NCBI RefSeq assembly: GCF_032884065.1
Contig: NW_027063134.1
Location: 24,348-88,347 of the forward strand
Length of the DNA stretch: 64,000 nucleotides
Direction of reading: 5' to 3'
Source: Artemia franciscana
Lineage: Eukaryota > Arthropoda > Branchiopoda > Anostraca > Artemiidae
Shown here: positions 48,291-60,175 of the stretch, piece by piece
How the letters are laid out: every line of letters begins with the position of its first letter
How positions within the stretch are numbered: position 1 is the first letter of the stretch
Notes under the pieces: model-generated
Database searches by the model: none
Told to the model about the DNA's origin: nothing
The model's input: the letters and a program-made list of their open reading frames with translations, nothing else
Translations under genes and position numbers: made by a program

Positions 48291-48555
48291 ATGCTGAAGT
48301 TGTCAAAACTATCAAAGCTTTCAAAACGGCATATTCAAAGAAGAACACAATCAGTAATCACATGATCAAATTCTTCAGCGTTGAAAAAACAACAGCAAAA
48401 GAATATCGGAAAAAGGGACTAAATTGAGTTTGCAGCCAGATGAACTTTATCCTTTTCAATCGTAGACATCGTGAGGGATGGAAACTTGGAACATTATCTT
48501 ATGTAATCTAGTTGGTATTATAAAGCTATCTGTAACTTTTCAGGATCAAAATACC

Positions 48556-48649
48556 ATCAGGGACCCATAAATTTCCTGTAATGACTCGCCATCCAGGATC
48601 GCTTATTATTGGATGGCGAGTCATTACAGGAAATTTATGGGTCCCTGAT
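48556..48649. repeat. Perfect 40-bp inverted repeat with 14-base loop
   Basis: Arms 48556-48595 and 48610-48649 are exact reverse complements (start ATCAGGGACCCATAAATTTC; ends GGAAATTTATGGGTCCCTGAT). RNA from either strand would fold into a 40-bp stem. No TA or other target duplication is evident at its edges. Confidence 0.95.
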
Positions 48650-48654
48650 TCCAT

Positions 48655-49055
48655 AGATGTGTACCAATTTGCACAAATTTGTAGCCCCTCGTGAGCCTCC
48701 TCTAGCAACCGATTCTTACTTACAAGTCCCTCTCCCGGGATATACATCCAAGTTCACCGGAAACAAATAATGGGTACACCAACTAGCAAAAGTTCCAAAC
48801 CCCTTGTCGCTGAAGTCATTGTAGCCTAACAGCCGATTATTACTTACAACTCCCCTACATGTCTTACAATCGGGAACCAAGTTGTTCTTACCATCAATTA
48901 CACCAGAAACAGATAATAGGTACACCAATCAGCAAAAGTTGCAAACCCCTCATTGCCAAAGATGATTATAGGCTAATAATCGACTGTTGCTTGGAAGTCC
49001 CCTACATATCTCACAATTGGTATCGGCCTATTTTTGGTTCAAGTGTGTACCTTAC
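48655..49055. repeat. Three diverged tandem units of about 120-145 bp
   Basis: Recurring landmarks: GTACACCAAYYAGCAAAAGTTSCAAACCCCT, then CCGATTATTACTTACAASTCCC, then CACCRGAAACARATAAT. Units start near 48655, 48778 and 48925. Apparent open frames here reflect the repeat, not a recognised protein. Confidence 0.7.
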
Positions 49056-50820
49056 CACTGAAGTTGTCAACCCCTTGAAACTTTCAAACTGGTGTATGTC
49101 ATGAAGGAATTTTTGTAACAAAAAATGGATGACATATACTTTGATCAGTTCATCAAGGTCTATCGATTGTCATTGAAAAAAAAATTCTATCTGTCTTAGT
49201 TCAAAAGTTGACTTTTTTGCCGGAGGCCAACTTTCTAACACCACCACTTAGAAAGGAGCAAAGGATAAGCTCTAATTTCTTTAGCAATGAGAGAACTTTT
49301 AAAGTTTAAGAGGTATATCTGATACCATTTCTCTATTGCAATCCCAAGTAGAAAAAAAAGAATGGTAAAGTCAGCTGAAATCACGAACAGAAATGGCTAG
49401 AAACAATAGATGGCAGCACTTTCGGACCCGTGGGAAAATCGCACTTTTTTGTTTCTGTAAATTTTTCTATTTATCACTCAAAGAAGATATATTGGCAGTG
49501 GGGCCGGGGAACTACCGCATATATTTAACACTTATAGATTTTAGTCCATCTTCAATTTGAAACTGGTGCCTGCCTGCTTGCCTGCTAGAACGGAGCTTTC
49601 CACTCGAAAGCAGAAACATGGTTTGATGAAACGAAAGCTTGGCTGCACAACTTCAGATACTCCTCTCTGACATAGGCTATATAACTCCACTTCACTTCGC
49701 ACACCATAGGCTCTGGCTCGAGGACAAGCAAAAACCATCCTTTTTGGCCCCAGGCAAGAGTTCTACGGAGCTTTCCAAAATGTAATGTCATATTCATCAA
49801 TCCGGCCTGAGGTCCACACTTTCCGTAAAAACCACACAGGTTAGACCCTTACCAGTTTCCAGGAATAAGCTGAGATCGGCGGCATAGGAAAAAAAAAAAA
49901 AAAAAAAAAAAAAACCGGGACAAAACCAAAGTGTTGCTCTCGCAACACAATTAGCTGTGAAAGTAAAAACAAAATAGGGATAATGTGGAAAGGGGGCTAA
50001 CTATTAAACAAAAGAATGCTTCTAAGCAACCATTATATAGCACAAAACAATTCCATTTCCAACCCGGTTATTTTATGGGCGGGGTTCAATCCCCCTTCTT
50101 CTAACAACGTCCAAACAAAATATTGTCGTGTGTGTAATTAAAAACAGTTAACTTTAAAAAGATTGAAAGAAATGAGTAGGGTACAGCTGTGCATAAAGGT
50201 GTTTAACTTGCATTCTCAACAGTGGCGTCGTTTTGGGAGTAGGTCAAGAGGGAACTCCCCCCAATAATTTGGAGAAAAAAATCATTATATAGCCCATGAC
50301 ACTTGAAACTCTGGATGTGGACCCTTTTGCCCCCAAATAAAAATGCTGGAGCTAAGCCCCTTATTTTTAATGTATTTTCAAGGCCTCCTTTTTCATTTGA
50401 CAGTAGACGTATTTCTTATTTGAACTTCTATCATTTTCGTGGCGAAGAAGGTGCCTCAGACTCATCGACGAAACCAGTTTTTTTCCGTCTCTTTGAAGGA
50501 CAGTCTTCAGGATGTGAACCATGTACACGGCCATCAAAAGTAATTTTCGGAAGCCCCCCCCCCCCGCTTAAGCCCGAAATTTTTGTTTGTTACGTAAAAA
50601 TGTAACTAAAATGCATTTAAACGAAAAATGTATCCAATCTGCATATTTTTTTTTGTAAGCCTCTCCCAAACAAAAATTGTTGACACGCCCTTGGCCCCCT
50701 TATTATTTCTGACGACTTGGTAAAAAAAATATAGTCAGCTCACTATATAAATTCAATAAATGAGAAGAATAAAACAAAGAATAAGATAAATATGACAACA
50801 AGATAGATTAAAAAATGAGA
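49056..50820. other. Noncoding region with A28 and C10 tracts
   Basis: An A28 tract lies at about 49889-49916 and a C10 tract at about 50557-50566. A minus-strand open stretch (49585-49800) has no recognised motif. Nothing was assignable. Confidence 0.4.
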
Positions 50821-50826
50821 AAATAA

Positions 50827-50895
50827 CAAGTACTGAAATTGACATGACAACTACTGAAATAGACATGACAACTCCTGAAACTGAAATGATAAATA
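50827..50895. repeat. Short tandem repeat, 21-bp unit
   Basis: ACATGACAACTACTGAAATAG and two variants follow one another, with the third degraded. Confidence 0.75.
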
Positions 50896-53344
50896 CCGAC
50901 TTCACTGTTTAAAGAATAAAGATGCAGATATTTTGTCAATTTGATTTCTAAACAAGATAAATATCTGAATAAGATAGATACTACTCTATAAGATTAATCA
51001 ATAAAGGAAACCTTTTACAACTTATCCAAAGCTATCTTGATCTCATTCAGTAATGAGCCAAATTACAAATGATAAGATCGCCGTGTACATGTCAAGAAGA
51101 AGTGTTTATCGATACTTAGGGAAGGTAATATGTCCATAAGCCTGCTTAGTCCCAGAAACAGAAGAAAATTGGTCTTTTACTTTTTGAAGGAAATTGGTCT
51201 CTGTGTCAATTTAGTTTAATATTATGGCCTCTTAGTGAAAATTGGCCTCTCCGTGTCAATTTAGAGAAATAGAGAATCACCATGCTGTTGGTTATGAGCC
51301 ACATATTCTGTTCACCTTTAATGTCAAGTTTTGTCAGAATTTTCTGCTATTGGCCTGTGAACTAGTGTACTTAGACAGAAAAAGCACATAATTCAGGGAG
51401 TCTAACTGACGTCATTGAGGTCTCTATAACAAAAAAGGTGCATTCGTGTATGAAAAAAACGGTGAATAAAATAAAAGTTCCTTTGTAATAGCAAAATACT
51501 GTCACATCATTTATGATTTGATATAAAGTCTATAAAATATCTTTAAAATAATCGGTGAAGTTCTCATTGACGTCATTGTGGCCGCAATAGGCAAAAAGGA
51601 GCATTCATGTGCGAAAAGGGCTGACAGATGAAAAGTTGCCTTGTAATGGTAATTTAGTGACAAACTCAGTGACAGTTTTGATAAATGATTATGTCATTTA
51701 AACCCACCAACGCCATTATGAAGAAGAATTAACTATTTTTTACCATAATTAGGATATTAGTACTATACTCCTTTATTAAGTGTAAAAGAGTGCTTTAGTA
51801 ACTGCAACTTTTGGGAATGAGAATTTTAGTGCATCTGTTTGTTACATTTACATGAATGTAGCAATTTTGTTGTGTTTTGCATCATTCATTATATTTTTTT
51901 TTATAACTGCATCATCTTTATATGAATATATAGTTTTTGTCAAAAATGTATTTTATTTTTAATACTATGGTTTGTTACTTCAAAAACACGTGTATATAGC
52001 CATTTCCTTTCAAATGAGCCCTTAAACATCTCCCTTCAGTGTTTTAGCCTCCGCCCTCTCGCAGCGGCGACAGAAAAAAAGGGAGCAAGAGAATAAAAGG
52101 AGAGACGTCACAGCTTTCCATGCGAAATAGTGATTTTCGTTGGTTTTCGGCTATGGTTCATAAAAATGAACAGAAATTAATTTAAAAACTTTTTCCACAA
52201 AACAAGTTTGTCAAAGAATAGTACAGACCTCATTAAGCCAAAAATTAGTAAAAATAAATTCAAATAATTTTTTAAGCGTAATACTACCACAAATCACCAT
52301 CAATAAATGAATTAAATTTAAAACGAATAGAAATTTAATAAATAACGGATTCAAACTCAAAGCAAGCAAAAATAAACATGAGTAGGGCTGACAACCCCCA
52401 GACCTCCTCATGACCAGAGCATAATTTGTACTTTACTAAAAATAAAACATATTTTAATATTTTCACTTTTTTTTAGTTCAATAAATAAAAGATGTATTAA
52501 GACTACAATGAATAAATATACATTAAACTGACAATACACGGTCATTTCTCTTTTTTGTTTTTAGTGAAGTGCAAATTTTGTTCTGGTCTTGAGAAGACGT
52601 GGGTGTTGTCAGCCCTATTCCTTCAAATTTTTGCTTGTTTTGAGTTAGAGTAGGCTATCTATATAATTTCTTTTGGCTTTTGGTTTCATTTATTTATTAA
52701 TGGTGATTTGCGGTAGTTTTACACTTGGAAGATAAAAAGAAAAAAAAAAAAATCGTAGAATTTGACAGCACTTCCGTCCGTAAAAACTTAAACAATAAGA
52801 ATTTGATGGTTCCCAACAGCCAACTATCGTTTCAAAGGAAACCTAAACCTTTTCAAACTTTTTGATGCCATTTGTTTTTAGCCTAATTTTGATGATTGTT
52901 CGCCTACATTTTATTTCTTCTTCTTTTTTTTCTTTTTTTTTGCGCCCGCTACTGCCAAAAATTGCAAAAGCTCAGAAGGAAGTCTTTTCAATAAAAATGG
53001 ATTTGTGTTGTTTTTTTTTACAAGTTTTTAAGATACTTTTGGTGTGTAAATACCTATTTCCGCGTTCCTGGCACTTTTCAACAAAACTATAAAAAAAAAC
53101 TCAAACAAAAATTTCAAATTAGAAACCTTATTTTTCGCTGGGAAAATTATTTGAGATTGGCAAAATTAGTGTAGTAATAAACATCTGATATCAGTTTCTG
53201 AAAAACAGAGTTATAAAGCTAGAAAAACGAGCAAAGAAATACCAAATAATAGATGGCACTAATGATTTTCTTATTGACACTAGAGCATGAAGAAAAAACA
53301 AAACATCCCACTCTAATGAAAAAAAGCACCAAAGGACCACTTAC
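50896..53344. other. Noncoding region, possible last INTS11 introns
   Basis: Two diverged copies of a roughly 160-base unit (from TGACGTCATTGAGG at 51407 and TGACGTCATTGTGG at 51568, each followed by AAAAAGGWGCATTCRTGT). AT-rich, intron-like otherwise. The downstream INTS11 exons expected on the minus strand were looked for and not found. Confidence 0.45.
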
Positions 53345-53527
53345 ATCATCTTTAACTACCAAAACACCATGAACCAAACAAGGTCTTTTCGGATCGGGTG
53401 GATTCATTTCATACTTTTGTTTGCTCTTCATTAAAAGCCCTTGATCAATCACAGCACGGACAGGCAGAGCGGTTTTAATAACTGCTGTCTCACCGTTAGC
53501 TGGCATAAAACAATCTATACCCAATTC
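53345..53527 (-). CDS. INTS11: Integrator complex subunit 11, exon C
   Basis: Between acceptor TGTTTCAG and donor GAT|GTAAGT, 61 codons in phase 0: ELGIDCFMPANGETAVIK, then LPVRAVIDQGLL, PDPKRPCLVHGVLVVKDD. MPANGET and the K-R-P-LLHG-L-MKD segment are the conserved INTS11 sequence after the beta-CASP domain, at the start of the C-terminal dimerisation region that binds INTS9. It joins exon B exactly in phase (QIQT|ELGID). The next exon should continue in the C-terminal domain; none was recognised down to 43 kb. Confidence 0.92.
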
Positions 53528-55645
53528 CTGAAACATTTAGAAGTCCTTTAATTATCAATTCATTCGACAAAAATAAAGAATACAAAGAAAAACAGGAAAT
53601 GAAAATGAACAAACAAGCCAAATGAGGGCGATTTTCAGCCTGTGGGGGGAAAACACAAAGACAAAGCAGATGTTTTGACAAAAACCTCCGCTAAGCCGTT
53701 CTCAGCGGTCGAAAAAAAGGGGAAAAGGAAAGATGGCATATATAAAGAAAAAAAAAAAAACTTATTGCAGTAAACCATACCACGAAAGAGAAATTAATAA
53801 ATAAAACACAAGTCAAAACCATCCTCGTTTGGTATCTTAATTATTTTTTTCTTCATATTCGTCCTTTCTTTTCCAAGCGTCATGTATAGCTAGTTCAGTC
53901 TCAGAACGTATAAAATAAAATAAAATATAAAATAAAAATATAAAATAAAATAAAAAGACTTTAAAATAAAATATGTTCAGTATTAACTACTAAAACTTAA
54001 TGATTAATTGATAAGGGGGAGATTTAAAATTTGCTTGATTTTATACACGAATATTTATGTTTGTTTTAGACTTTAAAGGTTTTAGTACTACTGAAAGGAA
54101 GCGCAAGAAAAAAAAACGGAAAACTCTCATTCAGCCATTAAATACAGCTCCTTGGCTTAGATTAACCCCGCTTCATAGTTTTTTTTTCTACAACAAAAAG
54201 TTTAGCTATTTATGTATCCCTTCCATAAGAACTTCATATGCTCCTGGGGCATATCTTACGGCCCTTGACCCCGGATTTTGGGAGTTTGTTTCTACCCTGA
54301 AGGCCTTGTTATATGATCTTTAGACTATTTTGAATAAAATGGTTACCTCAAAATTTTTATTGGACGCATTTTGGATAAAGAACGCGATGGGGGGTAGGGG
54401 CTAGTTCCCTCCGATCACTTTTGACTCTTAAAAAGGCCTCTATAACGATTAATTTCTGATCAATTCATTGGAAGAAAGATATTCTTTTTGCCGTACATTT
54501 TTTGGTTTTTCTTTTTGTTTTCGATACCTCACTCCTCGAAAGTGACATTGTATATATTAAAAGCCATAAATAAATAAATTATTATTATTATATTAAATTC
54601 ATAAGGATAAAATTTCTGGTAATTCGAAAACAATTAATATTCTAAATAATGATTTGAAAAGAATAGCGTTATATATGCTTCAAAATGTTAGTAAATTCGA
54701 CAATAATGTACATTCTTGGTCTTTCAAAGGAGCGGAATAAGATACAAGCCTGTCCAAAACACACAAAGTGCAGCTTTCAGGCTGTATTTCTTATTTTCCC
54801 AAGAGGACCTTTGGATTGAACTTAGGGGGGTAATCTTAGTCTATGTACGGATACGTGTAACTGCTCGATAAATTCAAAAACTTCTCAGATGCTCATAAAT
54901 TCAAATACAATAGTCTGTAAATGCAGTTCTCTGAGCATTACTGTGCAAAACCCTTCACAGTAGAAAAGCTTACCCATTTCCAGCCTTTTCCAATCGTTTC
55001 TTTCTTGAAAAAAAAAATCTAACTAGAAACAACAAAAAACCTGGTTGGATTGTTGTAAACCATCCAAAGTTATTAGATCTCATACCTTCAGCGAAGAATG
55101 TATCTGCCTTTATATTACTGCACAAAATTCTTTATTGTAAGCAAAATGTAGAGCTTGTCTTTTCCACCATTTCCAAACCATTTTTTTTCTTGAAAAACAA
55201 AACAGACAAAAAACATGCCTAAATAGGGAAAAAACGAGGTCGGGATTGTTATTGCAATTTAAGGTAGTTAGATCTCTTCAGCACAAAAAGTACCTGCCTT
55301 TATGGGATATCTTGCTTTATTTCCGATATCCCATCACTATAAAGTGAAAACAAAAACACAGTTCAATTGGTCAAAACAGCTAGTGAACTTAAAAAGAAGC
55401 TCGGGCATTTCACAATCAAACGTTTTTGGGACACACAGAGGGTTTTTTTTTTATAGATGTTTGGTTTTTAATTATACACTACTAGAGCGTAAGAAAAAAG
55501 GAGACAGTTCACGTCATATGGAGGGCTACCACTGCCAACCATCAAGAAAATTAAGTGCAATCTAACGGCATTTTGTTGGTAAAACTCTCTGAGCTTGTGA
55601 CAAGCCTAGACAGTCAAACCAATGAAATAAACACAGAGCATAAAC

Positions 55646-55669
55646 TAAATATTGGTCAACCAATATTTA
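55646..55669. repeat. 24-bp palindrome
   Basis: TAAATATTGGT, CA, ACCAATATTTA: perfect 11-bp arms with a 2-base centre. Confidence 0.9.
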
Positions 55670-55719
55670 ATTCATTTTTGTTAGCCCAACTGTCTTATAT
55701 TATAAATAGGTTCATTCGC

Positions 55720-56090
55720 CTAACACTCTAGTCAGACAGGCCCTTTTAGGCTTTTGACACTTGTTCCCCTTACAATTCCAGGCAATTTGTTGGTCAACTA
55801 ACATTGAATTAAGTTTTATTAGTGTAAAGGTCTAAGTTTATGAATTGAATGAATCGCCTTATCTGACACTCAATGCAAATGGGCCTAATTTAGCTTTGGA
55901 CGCTTGTTTGCCTGTCATTCCACGCAAATTAGCGGTCCTGAGTGAATTCTCAATTCTTGGTCAAAATGCCTAAGACCATTGGTAGGCGTGCCTTGTTTAC
56001 CTCTCATTCTAGGCAATCTAACGGTCCTATGTCAATTTTAAATTCCTGGTCAACCTGCCTGAGACTCTGGGCGGGCGTGCCTTTCTAAAA
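55720..56090. repeat. Diverged tandem repeats in INTS11 intron
   Basis: Repeating landmarks: GGMSTGYCTTGTTTRCCTSTCATTCYAGGCAAWYTARCGGTCCT, then TCAAWTTTYAAATTCCTGGTCAA, then GCCTRAGAC. Three to four units are legible (from about 55755, 55893, 55979 and 56065). Confidence 0.6.
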
Positions 56091-57220
56091 GCTAACAAAC
56101 AAGTATTTGTCCAATAAGAGTCATACTTAATCCCGCCGTTTACCCGTGCCATTTAACCAAACACTTGGAAAATTATAGTCTCTACGACTATCTTAATTAT
56201 GTGACTATCTACCTTAGTTCTACCCTAGGAATTATGCATGGACGGATGATAGATAGAATTTTTTTTTTACAAATGACCTGATATCATTTTTATGCAATCC
56301 TAATTAGGGCTTATGCCAGATTTGCCTCTCACTCAATCGGACTATCTGTCTTGGCTTTTTCTACAATTAGCCATGGCTTGATGCCCACAACTACTTGATT
56401 TTAATTCAACTTAATTTAAGATTTAAGATTTTAATTTAACTAGTATAAAGTACGAACTGATTACAATGTGAAACTAATTAATATATCAATTATATAATAG
56501 AACTTAATAAAAAAATATGTATATTAAACTTAGTATATCAAACATAATATAGAACATGAAACTGATTACAAGATTTACAAATTACTAAGATGAGCAAATA
56601 AAAAAAAAAAATCATCCAAACACATTAAACAGTGAAGTTTTTGTTTTTATCAATGCGGGGGCATTAGTTTTATCACTCAAATCTCTAGTATGTGTTATTT
56701 TGTTCCGTACTCTAAGGTGTTCCTTTTTTTGGTAGGAATCAAAATATTGTGTTAACATAGCCCTTTCCATCAGCTTTCTAATCATTCTTTTAAAAATCAT
56801 GGAGGCTAGTGCAGGACTGTGACCAAAATTAAAATTATTTAACCAAAATAATTTTTCTAAGACTATAAATGAGGGTCTCAGACAATCTTGACAAGAGCCA
56901 CCGTATCAAATTAGACAAAGCCACTGTATCAATTAGAAAAATTAGTAGGGGTATAGAGGTAATGGCCCTTTGAGGCTTCAGACACGATCTAGTTCGTATA
57001 ACCCACAGCAAATTACAATTATGACATAAAAAAGCCGTCGTTGAATAGTTATTATGAATAGTTATTATTTGTCCAATGGGAAGATTCCTATTTTCACTTA
57101 TTTATTTCTAGTCCTCCGATTTTTATGTAGTCTGGTTTTAGCCCTTTTTTAGACAGTGGCAACTCTGTCAACCTGTACTCTAAAAGCCTTTCCTGCTATA
57201 TAATTAGGTAAGAGTCTTAC

Positions 57221-57352
57221 CGTTTGAATTTGCTTTTTCAAAAAGTCCATCTTTTTCCCTTCACCATGAACAAGTAGCACATTTTTTGGCTGGCAATACT
57301 GTATCAACTGCATGATTCCCTTAGCATCTGCGTGAGCAGAAAACGACATGTA
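57221..57352 (-). CDS. INTS11: Integrator complex subunit 11, exon B
   Basis: Between acceptor TTCATTGCAG and donor ACG|GTAAGA, 44 codons in phase 0: [20 protein letters not shown], then [20 protein letters not shown]. These are motifs B (His of FSAHAD) and C (His of LVHGE) of the metallo-beta-lactamase/beta-CASP nuclease fold, which complete the zinc-dependent active site that cleaves snRNA and paused nascent transcripts in the nucleus. Both histidines are present. The match to INTS11, rather than CPSF73, is clear from [12 protein letters not shown]. Confidence 0.95.
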
Positions 57353-58608
57353 CTGCAATGAAAACAGAAAAATAATGATGATCAACAGCACAAACTAAAA
57401 AGAAACACAAAATAATGGCCTAAAAACAAAATTAAATTTTTGATGTCAATTCAAACATGGAGATGGGTGACACTGATGTTGAAATTGACCGACATAGAGA
57501 TTTTGGAACCAACAACAGACTAACAACTTCATCAGCAAATTTGAATTTTTCTGTTTTTCTATTCGAAAACAGTAACAGCATTCAGAAACAATTTTTCAAG
57601 AAACAATTTTCAGAAACAGTAAGCAATTTGAGATGAAAACGTCAAATCTTGGGAGAAGGTCATTTGAAAGGAAGAAACCAAATCTAATAGCTTTTTTTAA
57701 GTAACAAAAGATAATACAATGCTAAAATGAATACAATTTTTGACAAAAACTGTATCTTTGTACACAATCTGATATACCAGGTGTTCTTTTTTTGAAAAGT
57801 TGCTTCTCTAAGGTATGATGTTAGAATTAAGTGACTCCGTTACCTTATTCCTTGAAATGAAATCATAAGCTGGTTTTTAGAGAATTTCTGGCGCAATAAA
57901 CAAATCGACACACAATTCCAAATTGACACAGATACATCAATTGCCCGGCACCATTTAGAAAAAAAATTAAAGGAATAAAAAAAAAATCGGCAACGAACTA
58001 TAATCAAACACATTGCAATAAGGAGCTGCAAGAAAGGGGCGCACATGTAACTTTTAATAGCAATTAGTACACCAGAAGAATCGGTTTTGTAGGCTGATTA
58101 CCATTATATAGAACTCATTAATTTTAAAGTTGTCCGTCAAAAGCAACGAGCCCGAGAAATTTGCTTTATCTTCGAAATAAAGGAAAGGTGCCATTAAAAA
58201 GTTAGTTATCTTGATGAAAATCACACCATCAGATATGGCATATCAGAGACCTTTATTGTAAAGGTTTCAAGCCCTATCTACAAAAATGTAGAATTTTGTA
58301 TTCCTTTTTTCCCAGGACAAAGATCACCAATGCGGTTATTTGTTGCGATCATTTCGAACCAACAGTTCAATAGAATCGGAGGAGGGCTCATTCGAATGTA
58401 AATTAAAAGTCCCGTTGTTCTTTTTAATCAGCCAAAAGGATTTTGTAACAGGAAAGTGGTGTTTTCTACCATTTTGAGGAACAGGAAATTGAAAATTTGA
58501 GACATCCAATCGATATACAGCTATCGAAAACCTCTATATTGAGTTACCCAGCTTCACAGGCAGTAATTTCGCACGGCAGCAAATTCAAAGAGTAACGTAG
58601 TCCATATA

Positions 58609-58775
58609 AAACAAACGGTTGTCCTGTGGTGGCGCAGTGGGTTTGACCTTAGCTTGGTAATACGGGACCCAGAGATCGAATCATGCTGCAGCAATGCACT
58701 GCAGGGCCGACGCAGGGACCTTAGTAGTCAAGAAGTGTCGTTAATCTGATACAATACTATACAAACAAACGGTTG
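58609..58775 (+). mobile_element. tRNA-derived SINE with 13-bp target duplication
   Basis: AAACAAACGGTTG occurs at 58609-58621 and again at 58763-58775. Between them is a 141-base element with a pol III A box (TGGCGCAGTGG, 58630-58640) and B box (GATCGAATC, 58674-58682) at tRNA-like spacing. It ends in an AT-rich tail, TGATACAATACTATAC. Confidence 0.85.
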
Positions 58776-59109
58776 ATATATCCATTTTTGAATAGAAAAA
58801 ACAGTTTTAATAAATTCATTTGAGGTGAGAGAATGTCAATTAAAGTTGTGCACAAATCCCCGAATTTAACATCCGTCAAATTTTTCTCTACCAGTATCGT
58901 CATTTCATTTCTTTCTATTTGTCATTATTTTTATTCGTTACACCTCGGTTAGGTCTGGGCATGATTTGCAAATGATCAGAAATTAAATTTTTAAAAAAAA
59001 TCAACCTAATGCTTGGCATGCTGCAGATTTGTCATTTTGCCATGTTGAAATGACATATAATTTTGACTAAATGAAAGAAAGATAATATCTGTTAGCTTGA
59101 TTCAGCATG

Positions 59110-59610
59110 CCCCTGGACATTTCAACTTAACACCCTTAGTTGTTCCTGAGATATTGCGAATACACAATTTTGAAAACTTGGATTCATATACCACCTTTTG
59201 GTTTAGTTAATGGTTAGTTAGTTGGTTTAATTAACTCCTTAATGCTACCTAGAAGCTTCAACTTAAAAGGCTCCTGATAAATTGCAAATAAGCCATTTTG
59301 ACAACATAGAGGCTTTTTATTTAATTCAATGTTCTCTAAAAGTTTAAACTTAATATCCACTGTCGTTCTCGATACATTACAGATAGAGCCTTGTAACAAC
59401 CTGGATGCGCACAATATCTTTTCATTTAGTTCAACGTACACCTCAAAATTCCATTAAAGCGTCACCTTAATACTGGTTTTCGGCCAATCCTATGCTGTTC
59501 CTGAAACATTGCAGATACTGTTTCGACAACCTGGACACACATAGTTTAATTTAATTAGTTTATCATCTCCTCAACATTCCCTACAAATTTCAACATAATA
59601 TTCTGCCTTA
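59110..59610. repeat. Diverged tandem repeats (about 120 bp) in INTS11 intron
   Basis: Four to five units share ATTTCAACTTAAYA, then GTTCCTGAKAYATTGCARATA, then TTTTGACAACCTGGA and a TTTAATTYA stretch (near 59125, 59250, 59345, 59460 and 59575). Confidence 0.6.
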
Positions 59611-60061
59611 CAAGCACTTTTAACTTATAAAAAGAGCACTAGAACTTCCATTTTCCTATTTATTGAGTCTCTTTCGACGTTTTTAGGATGCCTCCTTCCA
59701 TACAAAGTGGCCTGCAGAAAAAAAATAATACAATGAAGCCACTTTATCTTTACTTAGGCAGAATTACTGCGCAGTCTATGGTTAATAAACCATAAGTGTA
59801 AAACTACATATCAAGCGCGTTCAGCTCGAATGACAGAGGATATAATTCTCAATCACGAAAGAATCTTCCATTTGTGGGGTAAAAACTGGAGTAAAAAATA
59901 AAAACTTATTTTTGTATTGTAGGAGAAATTGTGGTGTAAAATATGTAGTAGGTGTGTACTCAGAACAGAGTATTTCTACGTTCTTTTTCCTTTTTATACC
60001 TGTAGTCTGATAGGACCTTTTTTATTAAAACCCCAAAATTAACAAAGTAAAATACACTAAC

Positions 60062-60175
60062 CTCTACTGACAGCTTTACTTCGACAGTTTGTCGATTTTC
60101 AATTTCAATCTTTTTTGCTCCACCAAGAACCTGAGTGCCAACTGTTCCTTGTACACAATATCCTGGCATGATCAA
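60062..60175 (-). CDS. INTS11: Integrator complex subunit 11, exon A
   Basis: Between acceptor GATTTCAG and donor GAG|GTTAGT, 38 codons in phase 0: LIMPGYCVQGTVGTQVLGGA, then KKIEIENRQTVEVKLSVE. It matches the beta-CASP segment VIMPGYCVQGTVG of INTS11 and splices in phase onto YMSFSAHAD of exon B (VE|YMSFSAH). Upstream exons with the N-terminal HxHxDH zinc motif would lie beyond the window end or were not recognised. Confidence 0.94.

Larger units (their letters stand above)
48244..49948. repeat. Pair of 29-bp inverted repeats 1.7 kb apart
   Basis: GTGTTGCGAGAGCAACACTT then TGGTTTTGT at 48244-48272; its exact reverse complement is at 49920-49948. The left copy is inside the Helentron-like end; the right one follows an A28 run. 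The enclosed sequence has no recognised transposase. Confidence 0.7.
53528..57220. other. INTS11 intron between exons B and C
   Basis: 3.7-kb intron. Contents: TAAAATAAAATA-type low complexity (53890-53970), a Rep-X fragment (about 54130-54540), a 24-bp palindrome (55646-55669), and diverged tandem units of roughly 90-130 bases (55720-56090). No exon was seen. Confidence 0.6.
57353..60061. other. INTS11 intron between exons A and B
   Basis: 2.7-kb intron holding a Rep-X copy (58120-58470), a tRNA-type SINE (58609-58775) and diverged tandem repeats (59110-59610). No exon was seen. Confidence 0.6.

Noticed and set aside
48526-48747. 73-residue open frame across the 40-bp hairpin
   Set aside because: The protein reads as a peptide and its antisense around the palindrome; it reflects the inverted repeat.
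49585-49800. 71-residue minus-strand frame HFGKLRRTLAWGQKGWFLLV
   Set aside because: Looks protein-like but I recognise no family and find no splice sites; left unassigned.
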